From NCBI GenBank assembly GCA_044463945.1, contig JBIQLW010000013.1:1-64000 (forward strand): a stretch of 64,000 nucleotides of DNA, given 5' to 3'. This document shows positions 25,268 to 33,993 of this stretch, piece after piece. This DNA comes from 62-47 sp044463945. Lineage in GTDB: Bacteria > Pseudomonadota > Alphaproteobacteria > Rhizobiales > Xanthobacteraceae. Numbering within the stretch: position 1 is the stretch's first letter; every line of letters begins with the position of its first letter. The notes below the pieces were generated by a model. The model worked only from the letters and a program-made list of their open reading frames with translations, was not told the DNA's origin and did not search any database. A program made the translations under genes and the position numbers.

Positions 25268-25810
25268 GTGAACAAGAGTAGGACGACGGAAATCGTGAGC
25301 GGCGGGGAGGCAGTTGCGGGCGGGAAGGTCGAATGGCCCGTCGTTGGATTAGGCATTCCCTTTGAGGAGTGGACCGTCGGTCGCCGCTTCAGGACGGTGG
25401 GCCGCACTGTCACCGAAGCTGACATCACCAACTTCGTATGCGTCACCGGCATGCTCGAGGTGCTGTTCACCGACCTCGACTATCTCGAAAACCAGTCGCT
25501 GATCAAAGGCCGGCTCGCGCCCGGCGCTCTTGTCTATTCTTTCGCCGAAGGATTGCTGATGCAGTCGGTGATGCAGCACACCGGGCTCGCCTTTCTCGAA
25601 GCGGAGATCAAGGTGCAAAGGCCGGTGTTCGCCGGTGACACCATCCATGTGCGATGTCGTGTCACTGAAGCGCGGCCGACATCGAAGCCGGGCCGCGGCA
25701 TCGTGAAGGCGATCAACGAAGTCACCAACCAGCATGGTGAAACCGTGCTCGCCTATAGCGCAACGCGCATGGTGAAAAGTCTCAGTGACGGCTCGTCCGG
25801 CGCGTCGTAA
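25268..25810 (+). CDS. MaoC-like hotdog protein lacking the hydratase motif
   Basis: A 180-residue hotdog-fold protein of the MaoC family. The fold is recognisable from WTVGRRFRTVGRTVTEADITNFV to QRPVFAGDTIHVRC, but the place of the catalytic GDxNPxHxD reads TGMLEVLFTDLDY: the Asp and His that activate water are Met and Phe. It is therefore unlikely to be a hydratase on its own; thioesterase-like activity, a regulatory role, or the non-catalytic subunit of a heteromer are possible. Start GTG at 25268 lacks a good ribosome site; GTG at 25295 is an alternative. First gene of the TRAP operon. Confidence 0.85.
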   Translation: MNKSRTTEIVSGGEAVAGGKVEWPVVGLGIPFEEWTVGRRFRTVGRTVTEADITNFVCVTGMLEVLFTDLDYLENQSLIKGRLAPGALVYSFAEGLLMQSVMQHTGLAFLEAEIKVQRPVFAGDTIHVRCRVTEARPTSKPGRGIVKAINEVTNQHGETVLAYSATRMVKSLSDGSSGAS

Positions 25811-25849
25811 TCGTTCTGCAAACACGAGTTAAAATATCAGGAGGAAAAA

Positions 25850-26851
25850 ATGGGTTTGTTTGGTCTTCGCGGCGTCGGCGTCGCTTGTGCCGTTGGTCTG
25901 CTGTCTGTCGCGACAGCGCACGCCCAGGAGACGGTCGTTCCGCTGGCGACCTGGGGTGGCGCCAATCATATCGGCGTCCGGCAGTTCGTGCCGGCGCTGG
26001 AAGAGGCGATCAAAGCCAATCAGCCTAACAAGATCAAGCTGCAACATTTCCCCGGCGGCCAGATCGGCCAGGACAAGGATATGCCGGTCGGTATTCCGAC
26101 GGGGCAGGTCAAGTTCGGTTGGATCACCGTCAACGGCTGGTCCGGCACGGTGCCGGATACCAAGGTGATGGATGCACCGACCGGCCTGACCATGGCCGAA
26201 CTTGACGCGCTGATCGACCGGCCGGATGGCCTGATGAAAGCGTTGCAGGCCAAATTCGAGGCCAAGAACTCGGTTCTGCTGGGGCTTGCCGATCTTGGAC
26301 CGCCCGCCATCGTGTCACGCGAACCGATAAAGGCTCCTTCGGATTTCAAGGGAAAAAAGGTCCGGGTGTTTTCTGAGGGACTGGCCCACGCTGTCCGCAC
26401 CTTCGGCGGCTCGCCAGTGACGATCCCGTTCTCCGACGTCTACTCCGCGATGCAGTATGGCACCATCGACGCGGCCATCCTTGGTTTCCAGGGTGTCGAC
26501 AGCCAGCGCATGTACGAGGTTTCCAAGTACGTGCTGGTGCCGGCCTCCTATCTCGGCACCACGATGATGGGCTGGGCGGCCAATAAGCCGTGGTTGCAGA
26601 GTCTCCCCGAGCAGGATCGCAAGGCACTGATCAAGTCGGTGGATGAAGCCTCCCATTCCAACCGCAAGGCGATCCTCGCGGAGATCGCGGTGCTCACCAA
26701 GCAATACAAGGACAAGGGCATGACGGTCACCATCCTGGAGCCGGGGATGCCGGAATTCGCCGCCTGGAAGAGCGCGACCGCGCCGCTGCTGGACGATGCC
26801 CTCAAGCAACTCAGCCCGGACGTCTCGGCTCTGTTCGTCACAAAGAAATAG
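25850..26851 (+). CDS. dctP: TRAP transporter solute receptor (DctP family)
   Basis: A 333-residue periplasmic receptor with a signal peptide ending ATAHA and an excellent ribosome site (CAGGAGGAAAAA). DctP-family features include the early LATWGGANHIGVRQFVPALEEAI, FPGGQIGQDKDM, the region of the carboxylate-binding Arg in PSDFKGKKVRVF, and MQYGTIDAAILGF. It captures an organic acid in the periplasm and delivers it to the DctQM permease encoded next, powered by a sodium or proton gradient. Confidence 0.93.
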   Translation: MGLFGLRGVGVACAVGLLSVATAHAQETVVPLATWGGANHIGVRQFVPALEEAIKANQPNKIKLQHFPGGQIGQDKDMPVGIPTGQVKFGWITVNGWSGTVPDTKVMDAPTGLTMAELDALIDRPDGLMKALQAKFEAKNSVLLGLADLGPPAIVSREPIKAPSDFKGKKVRVFSEGLAHAVRTFGGSPVTIPFSDVYSAMQYGTIDAAILGFQGVDSQRMYEVSKYVLVPASYLGTTMMGWAANKPWLQSLPEQDRKALIKSVDEASHSNRKAILAEIAVLTKQYKDKGMTVTILEPGMPEFAAWKSATAPLLDDALKQLSPDVSALFVTKK

Positions 26852-26856
26852 CCGCG

Positions 26857-27402
26857 ATGGGTAACACGGGTTCATCGGGCATCGTTGGCCAGGTCGTCGG
26901 CGCGCTCGATTTCCTGGGGCGAATCGGCGGTATGCTGACCACCCTGGTCATCTGGCTGCTGGCCATCACCGTCACCTACGACGTCGTGCTTCGCAGCCTC
27001 GGCATTCCAACGCTGTGGGCGGCGGAAGTCAGCATCTACATGATGATTGCGATGGCGTTTCTCGGCGCCGGCGCAACCCAGAGCGTGGACGGGCACTTTC
27101 GGGTGACGTTCGTCCGCGACATGTGTCCGCCGACGGTGCGTTTCGTTCTTGACGTGGTGGCGTTGGTGCTGGCTATCGCATTCGCGATAATCTTCACCAT
27201 TGGGGCTTGGCGGCTCACATCCTTTTCCTGGATGTTGAGCTTCAAGACTTCGACGCTGCTGGAAATCCCGCTGTGGATTCTACAGGGTCTGATGGTGATC
27301 GGGGGCGTTCTGCTGATCCTCGCCTCGGTTCGGGACCTGCTGCTCGTGTTCGCTCACGGCAGCGCCTACCGCGATAACAAATCCGGCGCCGAGGTGATCT
27401 GA
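26857..27402 (+). CDS. dctQ: TRAP transporter small permease (DctQ)
   Basis: A 181-residue inner-membrane protein with four predicted helices and the DctQ pattern of a Trp/Glu-containing loop (PTLWAAEVSIYMMIAMAFLGAGATQ). It bridges the receptor and the large subunit. Five bases after dctP; its stop overlaps the dctM ATG. Confidence 0.92.
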   Translation: MGNTGSSGIVGQVVGALDFLGRIGGMLTTLVIWLLAITVTYDVVLRSLGIPTLWAAEVSIYMMIAMAFLGAGATQSVDGHFRVTFVRDMCPPTVRFVLDVVALVLAIAFAIIFTIGAWRLTSFSWMLSFKTSTLLEIPLWILQGLMVIGGVLLILASVRDLLLVFAHGSAYRDNKSGAEVI

Positions 27403-28691
27403 TGGGCATGATAGCGCTCGGCGTCATCGCACTGTTTCTCGCCTTCCTTGCCTGCGGCGTGCCGGTCTTCGCCGCGATGGGCCTGTCGGCGGTTGTCGGC
27501 AGCTACCTTCTCGGTGGCTCGGGCGATCTGTTTCAGGACGCCGCCATCAGCGCCTACAACGCGCTGAACAGCTTCGTGCTGCTGGCGGTGCCGCTCTATA
27601 TTCTCGCCGGCACGCTGCTTGAGCAGACCGGCTTGTCGGGGCGGCTGTTCACCTTCGCCAGTTCGCTGGTGTCAGGCATCCGCGGCGGCCTCGGCGTCGC
27701 GACTGTGATCGCCTGTTCGATCTTCGCCGCTATTTCGGGATCGAGCGTGGCCACCGCGGCGACCATCGGGCTTGTCGCCATTCCGGTGCTGGCATCGAAC
27801 GGCTATCCGCTGGAGCGCGCTGGTGGTCTGATCGCCGCCGGCGGCACACTCGGGATCCTGATTCCTCCGTCGATCGCGTTGATCCTCTATGGCGTGCTGA
27901 CCGATCAATCGATCGGTGCCCTGTTTGTCGCTGGCGTCATCCCCGGCATCACGCTTGCCGGCCTGATGGCGCTTTATACCATGGCCATCAACCCACGTGA
28001 TCCGAACGCATCGAGCCCGAGCGTAGCGGATATCGTCAAGGCCACCGTCGATGCCGGGCCGATCCTGCTGCTGCCGGTATTGATCTTCGCCGGCATCTAT
28101 ACCGGCGTCGCGACGGCAACCGAAGCGGCGGCATTGGCGGTTGTCTATATCATCATCGTCGGCCTCGGATCGCGAACCCTTGGCTGGAAGCGGTTTGTGC
28201 AGGCCGGCCTGTCGGCAGCTCATGCGTCGGTGATGATCTTTATGCTCGTCGCCTTCGGTGCGCTGATGACGCAATTTTTTACCGTCACCGGCCTTCCACA
28301 GACCATCACCGCGCTGATCGCTGAATCCGGCCTCGGCTTCTTCGGTACGGTAACCCTGATGGTGATATTCTATCTCATCCTCGGGATGTTCCTCGAAGCC
28401 CTATCGATGATGTTGATTACCATCCCGATCCTGTTTCCGGTGGCGAAGGCCATCGGGATCGAACCGCTGGCGTTCGGGGTGTTCGTGGTGCTTGCCATTG
28501 AGGCAGCGCAGATCACCCCGCCGGTCGGCATCAATCTGTTCACGATCTCGCAGATCGGAAAAGTGCCGTTCCACAGCATGGCGCGCGCCATTGTGCCCTA
28601 CGTCGTGCTGCTGGTGCTGATGATGTACCTGATCGTCTACTGGCAGGATCTGGCGACGTGGCTTCCTCGAACGATGGACTACAAACAATGA
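27402..28691 (+). CDS. dctM: TRAP transporter large permease (DctM)
   Basis: A 429-residue transport subunit of the IT superfamily with about twelve helices. Two halves each carry the conserved re-entrant pattern, seen as GGTLGILIPPSIALILYG in the first half and EAAQITPPVGINLFTIS in the second. Couples solute uptake to the ion gradient. Its stop overlaps the start of the following dehydrogenase (ATGA). Confidence 0.95.
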   Translation: MGMIALGVIALFLAFLACGVPVFAAMGLSAVVGSYLLGGSGDLFQDAAISAYNALNSFVLLAVPLYILAGTLLEQTGLSGRLFTFASSLVSGIRGGLGVATVIACSIFAAISGSSVATAATIGLVAIPVLASNGYPLERAGGLIAAGGTLGILIPPSIALILYGVLTDQSIGALFVAGVIPGITLAGLMALYTMAINPRDPNASSPSVADIVKATVDAGPILLLPVLIFAGIYTGVATATEAAALAVVYIIIVGLGSRTLGWKRFVQAGLSAAHASVMIFMLVAFGALMTQFFTVTGLPQTITALIAESGLGFFGTVTLMVIFYLILGMFLEALSMMLITIPILFPVAKAIGIEPLAFGVFVVLAIEAAQITPPVGINLFTISQIGKVPFHSMARAIVPYVVLLVLMMYLIVYWQDLATWLPRTMDYKQ

Positions 28692-29866
28692 CGATGAATC
28701 CGATTCCGTGCGACAGCGCGGCGCTCTGGCCGGCTTATGTCGAGCAGGGCTACGTCCAGGGACTTCGCGATTACGTCGGCCGCGTGATTATGCCGGAGGC
28801 TGACCGCATCGACCGCGAGGATATCTATCCGGTTGCGATCATGCGCGACCTTGCTAAGCAGGGATATAGCGGTGTCGTGCTGGAGCCGGGCTTTGGCGGG
28901 CGCGGGCTGACCTATCGCCACGCCGCGGCGGTCTGCGAGGAGATCGCCGTCGCCAGCGCCGCAGTCGGCGTGTCGCTGATTACGATCTTCCAGGCCCAGA
29001 CGATGCTGCGCTCGTTCGCAACCGACAGTTTGAAGCGTCGCTATCTGCCGCGGATCGCTGAGGGGCTCCTGTGCTCCTACGCATTGACCGAGGCCAACCA
29101 CGGCAGCGACATCCGAAAGCTCGATACCAAGGCCCCGCGCGACGGCGATGAGTGGGTGATCAAGGGCGAAAAGCATTTCATCACCTCGGGCTCGGCATCG
29201 GAATTCTTCATCATTCTGGCGCAGGCGGATAAGGGTGTGTCTGTGTTTGCGGTGCCACGGGATGCCAAAGGCGTGTCGGTTTATGAAGGCGCCAACTCCG
29301 CGACGTTCGGGCTGCGCAACGGGCCGCACATGAACGTGGTGTTCGATGACGTCCGGCTGCCCGCCGACCATCTGATCGGTGAAGAAGGCAAGGGAGTCCG
29401 ACAGGCCGTCGTGGTGCTCAACTACTCGCGAACCCTTGCGGGCGCCATCAGCCTGGGAATCGCGCGGGCGGCGTTCGAAGGCGCGCTGTGCTTCGCGCGT
29501 GACCGGGTCGCGTTCGATCAGCGCGTCATCGAATTTCAGGGCATCCAGTGGTATTTCGCGGATATGCTGAGCGAGATCGATGCAGCCCGGTTGCTGATCT
29601 ATCGCGCCGCCGATGCGCTAGACGCCAGGGATGAGATGGCGCGCTGGGGCAGCGAGGCCAAGTTGAAGGCGTCGACGGTGGCGACCGCGGTCGCAACCCA
29701 GGCAGCGCAGATCTGCGGCGCTTACGGCATCATGGACAACGCGCCGTTCGGCCGTTACTTGCGCGACGCCAAGGCTTACGAAGTCGCCGGCGGCTCCAAC
29801 GAAATCCTCAAGAACACCATCGCGAAATTCCTCCTGCCGGTGTCCCGCCTCGGGTCCAACGCATAG
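28688..29866 (+). CDS. Acyl-CoA dehydrogenase
   Basis: A 392-residue ACAD of the general family: CSYALTEANHGSDIRKLDT and WVIKGEKHFITSG in the beta domain, GITIGIARAAFEGALCFARDRVAFDQ-like helices, and the C-terminal VAGGSNEILKNTIAKFLLP. Here Gly occupies the position of the medium-chain catalytic Glu, as in isovaleryl-CoA-type enzymes where the base lies elsewhere. Translationally coupled to dctM; the start is taken at 28688, with ATG at 28694 as alternative. It differs from the ACAD10/11-like gene at 20954 and probably oxidises the acid imported by the TRAP system. Confidence 0.92.
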   Translation: MTMNPIPCDSAALWPAYVEQGYVQGLRDYVGRVIMPEADRIDREDIYPVAIMRDLAKQGYSGVVLEPGFGGRGLTYRHAAAVCEEIAVASAAVGVSLITIFQAQTMLRSFATDSLKRRYLPRIAEGLLCSYALTEANHGSDIRKLDTKAPRDGDEWVIKGEKHFITSGSASEFFIILAQADKGVSVFAVPRDAKGVSVYEGANSATFGLRNGPHMNVVFDDVRLPADHLIGEEGKGVRQAVVVLNYSRTLAGAISLGIARAAFEGALCFARDRVAFDQRVIEFQGIQWYFADMLSEIDAARLLIYRAADALDARDEMARWGSEAKLKASTVATAVATQAAQICGAYGIMDNAPFGRYLRDAKAYEVAGGSNEILKNTIAKFLLPVSRLGSNA

Positions 29867-29874
29867 ACGACACG

Positions 29875-31386
29875 ATGACGACACTGACGGACAAGCTTAT
29901 CCATCAGATGAGCACGCGCGGGACCGGGATTGCGATTGTCTCCGACCACTGCTCGCTGACCTGGAGCGAGCTTTGCGACCTCAGCCTGCGCGCCGCCACG
30001 CTGTGGCGCGGCCATGGACTCGGCAAGGGCGATCGCGTCGCGCTGTTGTGCGGCAATCGCCCGGCGTTCCTGGTAGCGTGGTTCGGCCTCGCCAACATCG
30101 GGGCAATTACGGTTTCGCTGAATACGGGATTGGTCGGTGATGGCTTGCGCTATTCGATCACCCAGTCGGATGCCAGGCTGGTGCTTGTCGAGCGTGAGAT
30201 CTATGACGCCAAGCGTGCGGACATCGATGCCGTGCTGTCTGGCCGCAAGCTGGTGGTGTTCGCCGGCGAGGATGATCTGTTTGCGCAGGCACGGGCGCTC
30301 GCGCCCGATGCCCCTTATGACGGCAGCGGCTCCGATCCGCTGACCATCATCTATACGTCCGGCACCACCGGTCTGCCGAAGGGGGTGCTGAACTGCCACG
30401 AGGCTTATCTCGCCAGCGGCCGCTGGATGTCCGATTTCCTGGCGATCACCGCCGACGACCGGATCATGGTGTTTCTGCCGCTGTTTCATACCAATCCGCA
30501 GATGTATGCGGTAATGTCCGCACTTGAGGTCGGCTGTACATTGGTGCTGCGGCCGAGGTTCTCGGTCAGCAGCTTTTTCGATGACGCACGCCGTTTCGGC
30601 TGCACGATGTTCACATATGTCGGCACCGTGCTGGCGATGCTGACCAGCCGCATCACGCAGCCGGACTTCGATCATCAGTTGACGCGCTGTGTCGGCGGTG
30701 GCTGCCCGCCGGAGGTGTGGCACGCGATGCAGGATCGGTTCGGCATCGCGCCGCACGAGCTTTACGGCATGACCGAGGTTGGCGGTTGGGTCACCGGCAA
30801 CAGCGCGACGCATTACCGGCTCGGCTCCTGCGGCCGGCCGCGACCCGACGTCGAGGTCGAGGTGTTCGACGACGAGGATCGTCCGGTCCCGCCCGGCACT
30901 CCGGGGGAGATCGTGGTGCGCCCGAGGCAGCCGTTTACGCTGTTGCTCGGCTATTGGGCCAATCCCGAGGCGACCTGGGAGTCATCGCGCAATTTCTGGT
31001 TCCACACCGGCGATGCGGGGATGAAGGACGATGACGGCTTCCTGTATTTCCTCGGCCGGCTCAAGGAGATCATCCGCCGTGGCGGCGAGAACATCTCGCC
31101 GTTCGAACTGGAGACGGCGCTCCTGGCTCATCCCGACATTGAAGATGCCGCGGTGGTCGGCATACCGGACCCGATCTTCGGTGAAGAGATCAAGGCGGTC
31201 GTCGTCGCAAGGCGGCCGTTCGACCCGCGCGACGTTCGCGCCTTCCTCGACGGTCGCGTACCGGCCTTCATGCTGCCGCGTTATGTGCAGTTCGCGCCTG
31301 CCATCCCGAAAACCGAAACTCAGAAGATTCAGCGGCGCCAACTGAAGGAAGATTCCGCTGGCGTCATTGACCTCAAGGATTGCTGA
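29875..31386 (+). CDS. Acyl-CoA ligase (CaiC-like adenylate-forming enzyme)
   Basis: A 503-residue ligase with P-loop IYTSGTTGLPKGVLN (about 158-172), ELYGMTEVGG (about 297), FHTGDAGMKDDDGF, RRGGENISPFELE, and the C-terminal catalytic Lys in PKTETQKIQRRQLK. It belongs with the ligase at 15087. Eight bases after the dehydrogenase gene and three before the hydrolase gene. It should activate the TRAP substrate so that the dehydrogenase and hydratase can act. Confidence 0.92.
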   Translation: MTTLTDKLIHQMSTRGTGIAIVSDHCSLTWSELCDLSLRAATLWRGHGLGKGDRVALLCGNRPAFLVAWFGLANIGAITVSLNTGLVGDGLRYSITQSDARLVLVEREIYDAKRADIDAVLSGRKLVVFAGEDDLFAQARALAPDAPYDGSGSDPLTIIYTSGTTGLPKGVLNCHEAYLASGRWMSDFLAITADDRIMVFLPLFHTNPQMYAVMSALEVGCTLVLRPRFSVSSFFDDARRFGCTMFTYVGTVLAMLTSRITQPDFDHQLTRCVGGGCPPEVWHAMQDRFGIAPHELYGMTEVGGWVTGNSATHYRLGSCGRPRPDVEVEVFDDEDRPVPPGTPGEIVVRPRQPFTLLLGYWANPEATWESSRNFWFHTGDAGMKDDDGFLYFLGRLKEIIRRGGENISPFELETALLAHPDIEDAAVVGIPDPIFGEEIKAVVVARRPFDPRDVRAFLDGRVPAFMLPRYVQFAPAIPKTETQKIQRRQLKEDSAGVIDLKDC

Positions 31387-31388
31387 CC

Positions 31389-32210
31389 ATGCCGATGACA
31401 GCTAACGGCATCTCCTACGTCACTCACGATCTGCGTCCACCGTGGCGCGCCTCCGGATGTCCGGTGGTGTTCAATCACGGCATTGGTACCAATCTCGATA
31501 TCTGGGCGGAATGGGTACCGGTGATCGCCGCGCATCACCCCGTCATACGCTTTGACATGCGCGGCTTCGGGCAGTCGGAGATTCCGCCCGAGGATCACAC
31601 CTGGTCAATGGCTGAGCTCGTCAAAGACCTGTGGGACGTCGCCGATTGCGTCGGCGCTGACAGGGTGCACCTCGTCGGCGAGTCGTTTGGCGGGACGGTC
31701 GCTTTGGCCGCTGCGATCGCGTACCCCGAACGTGTTGCGTCGGTTACGATCTCCAACGCGACGTTCAAGGGGGAGGGGATCGGTCAGATCCAGTATTGGC
31801 GCGATCAGTTCGCGCAGGGCGGCGCGTCGGGCTGGAGCGAGCGAATGATGGATCATCGCTTCGCGCCGGGCGTCGGCGATCCGGCGGCGCTTGCCTGGTT
31901 TGCAAGCGAGCAGGCAAAGACACGGGCGCATGTGGCGATGGGATTGGCGGGTGTATTGGCATCGTCCGATCTGACGGAAGGCTTGAAGTCCCTTGATGTG
32001 CCGATCTCGATCGTGCTGCCGGATTCCAGCCCGTTCGTTCCCGTACGGCATGGGGCCGATCTGCATCAGATCGCACGGCGCTCGCGGCTAAGGATCGTGC
32101 CCGGCGTTCGGCATGGACTCCCCTTCAGTCATGCCGAACGCGAGGCGAAGGAACTCTTGTCCATGCTTGGCGTGTACGAACAGGCAGAGAGGCGTGGAGA
32201 CAGGTCTTGA
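31389..32210 (+). CDS. Alpha/beta-fold hydrolase
   Basis: A 273-residue hydrolase: oxyanion strand FNHGIGTNLDIW (28-39), RFDMRGFGQSE (54-64), nucleophile elbow GESFGG with Ser 99, acid in the LPDSSPF region (about 218) and the His in GVRHGLPF near 243. It resembles 3-oxoadipate enol-lactonase and carboxylesterase members. A TTG nine bases upstream opens the same frame but lies before the ligase stop, so ATG at 31389 is chosen. It may open a lactone or hydrolyse an ester on entry to the pathway. Confidence 0.9.
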   Translation: MPMTANGISYVTHDLRPPWRASGCPVVFNHGIGTNLDIWAEWVPVIAAHHPVIRFDMRGFGQSEIPPEDHTWSMAELVKDLWDVADCVGADRVHLVGESFGGTVALAAAIAYPERVASVTISNATFKGEGIGQIQYWRDQFAQGGASGWSERMMDHRFAPGVGDPAALAWFASEQAKTRAHVAMGLAGVLASSDLTEGLKSLDVPISIVLPDSSPFVPVRHGADLHQIARRSRLRIVPGVRHGLPFSHAEREAKELLSMLGVYEQAERRGDRS

Positions 32211-32441
32211 TCCTGTCACCGACGAGATGGCCGTTCAGTGGATTAAAGGCCCATTGCGAAGCCGATCGATGACGCATTCGCGGGCTTCATTCATCTTTCG
32301 CTCGACATCTTTCGCATGACGACCGGCCGTGCTCGTGATCGCCTCATGTTCTCGGCGATGTTCTCTCTTGCACGATGCCCCACGATGGGGCGACTATCGA
32401 TGCGCGGGTGATGATGTGGCTCGCGGCGATGGGGAGCGCAC
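32211..32441. other. Gap between hydrolase and ThDP-enzyme genes
   Basis: No gene is recognised. On the minus strand a short frame reads ERKMNEARECVIDRLRNGP and stops, possibly the tail of a lost gene, but it matches no family I know. Confidence 0.3.
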
Positions 32442-33986
32442 ATGAACGGCGCGGAAAGCCTTTTGCGGACGCTCGCCGGCGCGGGCGTCGAGGTTTGTTT
32501 CGGCAATCCCGGCACCTCGGAGATGCACTTCGTCGCAGCGCTCGACCGGGTCGATGGCGTGCGCGCCGTACTCGGTCTTTTCGAAGGCGCGGTGACCGGG
32601 ATGGCCGACGGTTACGGCCGCATGACAGGGAAGCCGGCCGTCACGCTCTTGCATCTGGGGCCGGGACTGGCGAACGGGCTCGCCAATCTCCACAACGCGC
32701 GGCGCGCCGCGACGCCGGTCGTGAACATCGTCGGCGACCACGCGACGTATCATGCGCAGTACGACGCGCCGCTGGCGTCCGATGTCGCGGGCTTCGCCCG
32801 GCCGGTGTCTGGCTGGGTGCATTCATCCACGAGTGCCCAAACCGTTGCCGCCGACGCGGCGCGCGCGGTGCAGGCGGCGCTGGAATATCCGGGGCAGATC
32901 GCGACGCTGATTCTGCCTGCCAACACCGCGTGGCAGGAAGCCGATCGCGTCGCGCCCGCTTTGCCAAAGCCGCAGCCTGCGACCGTCTCCGCCGAAGCCA
33001 TCGAGCAGGCCGCCGGCGCGCTCAAAGCGGGCCGCAAGACTATGATCCTTATCCGCGGCGCGGCGTTGCAGGAGCGTGGACTCCATGCCGCTGGCCGGAT
33101 CGCCGCCGCGACCGGCGCGCGGATCGCCTGCGACACCTTCGCGCCGCGTTGCCAGCGCGGCGCGGGACGGGTGAAACTCGAGCGCATTCCCTATTTTGCT
33201 GAAAAGATCGTCGAGTTCATGAGCGGGACCGAGCAATTGATCCTGGTCGGCGCGACTCCGCCGGTGAGCTTCTTCGCCTATCCGAACAAGCCATCCTGGT
33301 GCACGCCCGAGGACTGCAAGATCCTTTATCTCGCCCACCGGCATGAGGACGGCACCGCCGCTCTTGAGGCGGTGGCCGACGCCGTGAAGGCTCCGAAGCA
33401 GCCGGCCCATGTCGGCGCGCTCAAGGTGCCCGATCTGCCGAACGGTCCGCTCGATCCGGTGGCGGCCGGCCAGGTCATCGCCCATTATCTCCCTGAGGGC
33501 GCGATCATCTCCGATGAAGGCGGAACGGCGGGCGGCTACGTGCATCGGTTTGCCGCCACCATCGCACCGCACGATCATCTGGCACTGACCGGCGGCTCCA
33601 TCGGGCAGGGCATCCCGCTCGGCACCGGCGCCGCGGTTGCCTGTCCGGATCGCAAGGTCGTCTGTCTTCAGGGCGACGGCGGGGCGATGTATACGCTGCA
33701 AGCGCTATGGACGCAGGTGCGCGAAAAGCTCGACGTCACCACGGTGATCTTCGCCAACAACTCCTACGCGATCCTCAATGTGGAACTGGCACGGGTCGGT
33801 GCCGGCAACGCCGGACCCAAGGCGATATCGATGCTCGACCTGCACGATCCGGTTCTCGACTGGGTCAAGCTCGCGTCCGGCATGGGGGTCGAGGCGAGCC
33901 GCGCGACCTCGGTCGCGGAGTTCTCGGCCCAGTTCGCAAGCGCCATGACGCAGCGCGGCCCACGTTTGATCGAAGCGGTAGTGTAG
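32442..33986 (+). CDS. Thiamine-diphosphate enzyme (acetolactate synthase large-subunit-like)
   Basis: A 514-residue three-domain ThDP enzyme. The cofactor-activating Glu is in GLFEGAVTGMADGYGR (about residue 49), and the ThDP/Mg motif is GDGGAMYTLQAL ending in the downstream ANNSYAIL (about 407-440). The FAD-region sequences of true acetolactate synthases are weak, and no regulatory subunit is nearby, so it is more likely a decarboxylase or carboligase of the benzoylformate decarboxylase/ILVB-like group than a biosynthetic IlvB. GGGGAG six bases upstream supports the start. Last gene of the TRAP operon direction. Confidence 0.88.
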   Translation: MNGAESLLRTLAGAGVEVCFGNPGTSEMHFVAALDRVDGVRAVLGLFEGAVTGMADGYGRMTGKPAVTLLHLGPGLANGLANLHNARRAATPVVNIVGDHATYHAQYDAPLASDVAGFARPVSGWVHSSTSAQTVAADAARAVQAALEYPGQIATLILPANTAWQEADRVAPALPKPQPATVSAEAIEQAAGALKAGRKTMILIRGAALQERGLHAAGRIAAATGARIACDTFAPRCQRGAGRVKLERIPYFAEKIVEFMSGTEQLILVGATPPVSFFAYPNKPSWCTPEDCKILYLAHRHEDGTAALEAVADAVKAPKQPAHVGALKVPDLPNGPLDPVAAGQVIAHYLPEGAIISDEGGTAGGYVHRFAATIAPHDHLALTGGSIGQGIPLGTGAAVACPDRKVVCLQGDGGAMYTLQALWTQVREKLDVTTVIFANNSYAILNVELARVGAGNAGPKAISMLDLHDPVLDWVKLASGMGVEASRATSVAEFSAQFASAMTQRGPRLIEAVV

Positions 33987-33993
33987 CCGGCAC

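Noticed and set aside
32442..33986. Biosynthetic acetolactate synthase (ilvB)
   Set aside because: No ilvN or other branched-chain synthesis gene is adjacent, and it lies in a catabolic operon; a decarboxylase-like ThDP enzyme fits better.
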